A stretch of 64,000 nucleotides of DNA from positions 620,001-684,000 of the forward strand of contig CAVQWR010000006.1 of NCBI GenBank assembly GCA_963717695.1, in the 5' to 3' direction. The position numbers and the translations under genes are program-made. The notes beneath the pieces are model-generated. The model did no database searches. It saw nothing but the letters and a program-made list of their open reading frames with translations, and had not been told where the DNA came from. Positions 61,425-64,000 of the stretch are shown here, piece by piece. Source of the stretch: CAIWHR01 sp963717695 (GTDB lineage Bacteria; Pseudomonadota; Gammaproteobacteria; Burkholderiales; Casimicrobiaceae). The stretch's first letter is position 1. The number at the start of each line of letters is the position of its first letter.

Positions 61425-63716
61425 TCAGAGCAGCGCCGACTGACGCTGCACGTTGGAGTCGACGACGGTCAGCGCGGTCATGTTGACGATGCGCCGCACC
61501 GTCGCTGACGGGGTCAGGATGTGCGCGGGCTTGGCCACGCCGAGCAGGATCGGCCCCAGCGTTACGCCGCTTCCCGCCGTGACCTTCAGAAGGTTGAAGG
61601 CGATGTTGGCGGCGTCGACCGTCGGCATGATGAGGAGGTTCGCCTCGCCCTTCAGCCGCGAGTCGGGGAACACGCGCAGGCGGACGGCTTCGTCGAGCGC
61701 GGCGTCGCCGTGCATTTCGCCCTCGACTTCGAGGTCGGGGTCCATTGTCGCGACGATTGCGAGCGCCTTCTGCATCTTGCGCGCCTGCGGGTCCCCGCCG
61801 CTGCCGAAGCTCGAATGCGACAGCAGCGCGACCTTCGGCGTGATGCCGAAGCGGCGGATCTCCTCGGCGGCGAGCAGCGTGATCTCGGCGATCTCCTCCG
61901 CCGACGGGTCGACGTTGACGTAGGTGTCGGCGATGAAGACGGTGCGGTTCGGCATCACGACCGCGTTCATCGCGGCGTAGACCTTGGCGCCCTTGCGCAG
62001 GCCGATCACCTGCTTGATGAAGCGCAGATGCGACTCGTGCGTGCCGAACGTGCCGCAGATCATGCCTTCGGCGTCGCCCATGTGGATCATCATCGCGCCG
62101 ATCAGCGTGAAGCGGCGGCGCAGGTCCACCTTCGCGGAAACGGGCGACACGCCCATGCGCTGCGTCAACCGGTAGTACTCGGTCCAGTACGCGCGGTAGC
62201 GCGAGTCGTTTTCCGGGTTGACGACCTCGACGTCGACGCCGGGCCGGAGCCGCAGGCCGTAGCGCTCGATGTTCTGCTGCAGCACCGCGGGGCGCGCGAT
62301 GAGGATCGGCTGCGCGAGGCCCTCGTCGACCACCACCTGCACCGCGCGCAGTACGCGCTCCTCCTCACCTTCGGCGTAAACGACGCGCTTCGGGTCCTTC
62401 TTCGCCGCGGCGAAGATGGGCTTCATCAGCAGGCCCGAGTGATAGACGAACTGCGTCAGCTTCTCGCGGTAGGCGGCGAAATCGGCGATCGGCCGCGTCG
62501 CGACGCCCGATTCCATCGCCGCCTTCGCGACGGCGAGCGCGATCTCGACGATGAGGCGCGGGTCGAACGGCTTCGGGATCAGGTATTCCGGGCCGAATTT
62601 CAGGTTCTCGATGTGATATGCCTGCGCGACGATGTCCGACTGCTCGGCCATCGCGAGATCGGCGAGCGCGCGCACCGCGGCGACCTTCATCGGCTCGTTG
62701 ATCCGCGTCGCCGCGACGTCGAGCGCGCCGCGGAAGATGAACGGAAAGACGAGGACGTTGTTGACCTGGTTCGGATAGTCGGAGCGGCCGGTCGCGATGA
62801 TCGCGTCGGGTCGCGCCGCCTTCGCAAGGTCGGGCATGATTTCGGGCTCGGGATTGGCGAGCGCCATGATCAGCGGCTTGTCCGCCATCTGCGCGAGCCA
62901 TTCCGGCTTCAGCACCTTCGCTGCGGAAAGCCCGAGGAAGATATCGGCGCCGGGCAGGAGGTCGACCAGCGTGCGCGCTTCGGTCTTCTGCGCGTAGCGC
63001 GCCTTGTTCTCGTCCATCTCCTCCTTGCGTCCGGCGTAGACGACGCCGCAGATGTCGGAGACCCAGATGTTCCTTTGCGGGATGCCGATCGAGACGAGGA
63101 GATCGAGGCAGGCGAGCGCCGCGGCGCCCGCGCCCGAGCAGACGACCTTGACCTTGCCGAGGTCCTTGCCGACGACGCGAAGTCCGTTCGTGATTGCTGC
63201 ACCCACGACAATCGCCGTGCCGTGCTGGTCGTCGTGAAACACCGGAATGTTGAGCCGCTCGCGCAGCTTGCGCTCGACGTAGAAGCACTCCGGCGCCTTG
63301 ATGTCCTCGAGGTTGATGCCGCCGAACGTGGGCTCGAGCGCCGCGATGATCTCGACCAGCCTGTCGGGGTCGCGCTCATTGATCTCGATGTCGAAGCAGT
63401 CGATGCCGGCGAACGTCTTGAAGAGCACCGCCTTGCCTTCCATCACCGGCTTCGCCGCGAGCGGCCCGATCGGGCCGAGCCCCAGCACCGCGGTGCCGTT
63501 GGTGACGACGCCGATCAGGTTGCCGCGCGCGGTGAGGTTGCGCGCTTCTGCCGGGTCGCGGACGATCTCGTCGCACGCGGCGGCGACCCCCGGCGAGTAC
63601 GCGAGCGCCAGGTCGCGCTGATTGGTGAGGTGCTTGGTGGGCGCAATCGAGATCTTGCCGGGAGGCGACTGCCGGTGGTATTCGAGCGAGGCCTCGCGGA
63701 TTTCCTTGTCGGGCAT
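61425..63716 (-). CDS. maeB: NADP-dependent malic enzyme (malic + phosphotransacetylase-like domains)
   Basis: 763 residues. Oxidative decarboxylation of malate to pyruvate. The malic domain (1 to about 420) has the catalytic region SPGVAAACDEIVRDP, NGTAVLGLGPIGPLAAKPVM, ECFYVERKL and the NADP-binding VVCSGAGAAALACLDLLV. The C-terminal 330 residues resemble phosphotransacetylase (VVYAEGEEERVLRAVQVVVD, SSFGSGGDPQARKMQKALAI) and act as a regulatory domain that binds acetyl-CoA in characterised MaeB enzymes. A decayed piece of this C-terminal domain is found at 57841-58076. Intact frame. Confidence 0.95.
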   Translation of the reverse strand: MPDKEIREASLEYHRQSPPGKISIAPTKHLTNQRDLALAYSPGVAAACDEIVRDPAEARNLTARGNLIGVVTNGTAVLGLGPIGPLAAKPVMEGKAVLFKTFAGIDCFDIEINERDPDRLVEIIAALEPTFGGINLEDIKAPECFYVERKLRERLNIPVFHDDQHGTAIVVGAAITNGLRVVGKDLGKVKVVCSGAGAAALACLDLLVSIGIPQRNIWVSDICGVVYAGRKEEMDENKARYAQKTEARTLVDLLPGADIFLGLSAAKVLKPEWLAQMADKPLIMALANPEPEIMPDLAKAARPDAIIATGRSDYPNQVNNVLVFPFIFRGALDVAATRINEPMKVAAVRALADLAMAEQSDIVAQAYHIENLKFGPEYLIPKPFDPRLIVEIALAVAKAAMESGVATRPIADFAAYREKLTQFVYHSGLLMKPIFAAAKKDPKRVVYAEGEEERVLRAVQVVVDEGLAQPILIARPAVLQQNIERYGLRLRPGVDVEVVNPENDSRYRAYWTEYYRLTQRMGVSPVSAKVDLRRRFTLIGAMMIHMGDAEGMICGTFGTHESHLRFIKQVIGLRKGAKVYAAMNAVVMPNRTVFIADTYVNVDPSAEEIAEITLLAAEEIRRFGITPKVALLSHSSFGSGGDPQARKMQKALAIVATMDPDLEVEGEMHGDAALDEAVRLRVFPDSRLKGEANLLIMPTVDAANIAFNLLKVTAGSGVTLGPILLGVAKPAHILTPSATVRRIVNMTALTVVDSNVQRQSALL

Positions 63717-63901
63717 GGCAGCGGTACTCGGGACGCGGAAACGGCATCATAGCCCAAGGCGGCCAATGGTGCGGTGCGGTGCCGGCGCGTGCCCGCCTTC
63801 GGATATCATAGGCCGCCACGCAGTCCGTGTTCGCAAGAAGAACGGCGCCAGATGCAGCGCAGCCGGGCCTGCCCGTCGCACATTTTTCCATTGGAGGAAC
63901 C

Positions 63902-64000
63902 ATGGGATTCGACCGCCGCCGGTTCGTCGCCGGCACTCTCGCCGCATTGCCCGTTGCCGCGCTTTCGCCGCGCGCGCTCGGCCAGGCCACGACCACGCTC
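63902..64000 (+). CDS. N-terminus of a Tat-type secreted protein (cut by window end)
   Basis: 33 residues only. MGFDRRRFVAGTLAALPVAA then LSPRALGQA: a twin-arginine-like signal (DRRRFVAG), hydrophobic stretch and Ala-x-Gly-Gln cleavage region. Common in periplasmic substrate-binding proteins of TRAP and tricarboxylate transporters, but the mature part lies outside the window, so no function is assigned. GGAGG ribosome site, and a possible -10 (TATCAT, 63804-63809) in the spacer shared with maeB. Confidence 0.65.
   Translation, partial: MGFDRRRFVAGTLAALPVAALSPRALGQATTTL

Overview
The window is GC-rich DNA from a Gram-negative bacterium, most likely a betaproteobacterium. The inference rests on gene content and order: a complete isc operon with cysE and trmJ upstream and suhB divergent, a tsaB-rimI-family 4 uracil-DNA glycosylase run, lplT divergent from alr, two small ComEA proteins beside hldD and cysM, and a two-domain MaeB. 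No plasmid, phage, integrase or CRISPR genes were seen.

Layout. 1-23 kb is core genome: a PolB-like exonuclease (cut by the window edge), cysM, two ComEA-like genes, hldD, alr, lplT, two TPM-domain genes with lemA, udg/rimI/tsaB, rlmD, carbonic anhydrase, MAPEG, then iscX-fdx-hscA-hscB-iscA-iscU-iscS-iscR (read leftwards from an IscR-box promoter near 19.56 kb), cysE, a DUF3667 protein, trmJ and suhB. 23-28 kb is transitional: a LysR regulator with a damaged HTH, a secreted subtilase with a DUF5648-like tail, and a YXWGXW-repeat protein. 28-61 kb is an accessory region of large secreted proteins. 61-64 kb returns to core genes: tRNA-Ser(GGA), maeB and the start of a Tat-type secreted protein.

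The accessory region is the main discovery. Nine predicted secreted proteins (28059, 31120, 35392, 39914, 42250, 46347, 49337, 54602 on the minus strand; 58633 on the plus strand) have unrelated N-terminal parts: subtilases, a 14-blade Vgb-like propeller, DUF11 repeats, choice-of-anchor-D-like repeats, repeat domains of unknown role. All end in the same module of about 165-175 residues. It consists of an Ig-like segment beginning SRKVHGAAGTFDLPL and two dockerin-like calcium loops (DVNQSRVVSVAD and DVNASGTLTVAD), and it ends at or near ALPAP. Two orphan tail fragments lie between genes (46147-46250 and about 54106-54175). One further secreted protein in the cluster (52325-53992) lacks this tail, carries an IPTL-CTERM membrane-sorting signal instead, and has an N-terminal region with cohesin-like features. 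A working hypothesis is a cell-surface or secreted assembly in which the common tail docks passengers onto an anchored partner. A TPR-sulfotransferase is embedded in the cluster.

The right border at tRNA-Ser is rearranged. A decayed copy of terminator + tRNA-Ser + part of maeB lies at 57.7-58.1 kb, and an exact 83-bp direct repeat covering the 5' half of tRNA-Ser lies at 61112 and 61270.

Caution: at least nine core genes or genes of known family (cysM, hldD twice, alr, a TPM gene, lemA, rlmD, the DUF3667 gene, suhB) carry single-base frameshifts, most of them explained by one extra or missing G or C. Breaking so many essential genes is implausible, so most are probably sequence errors. Frameshifts in the accessory genes should be judged in that light. 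Coordinates for such genes span the whole reading region across the frame change.
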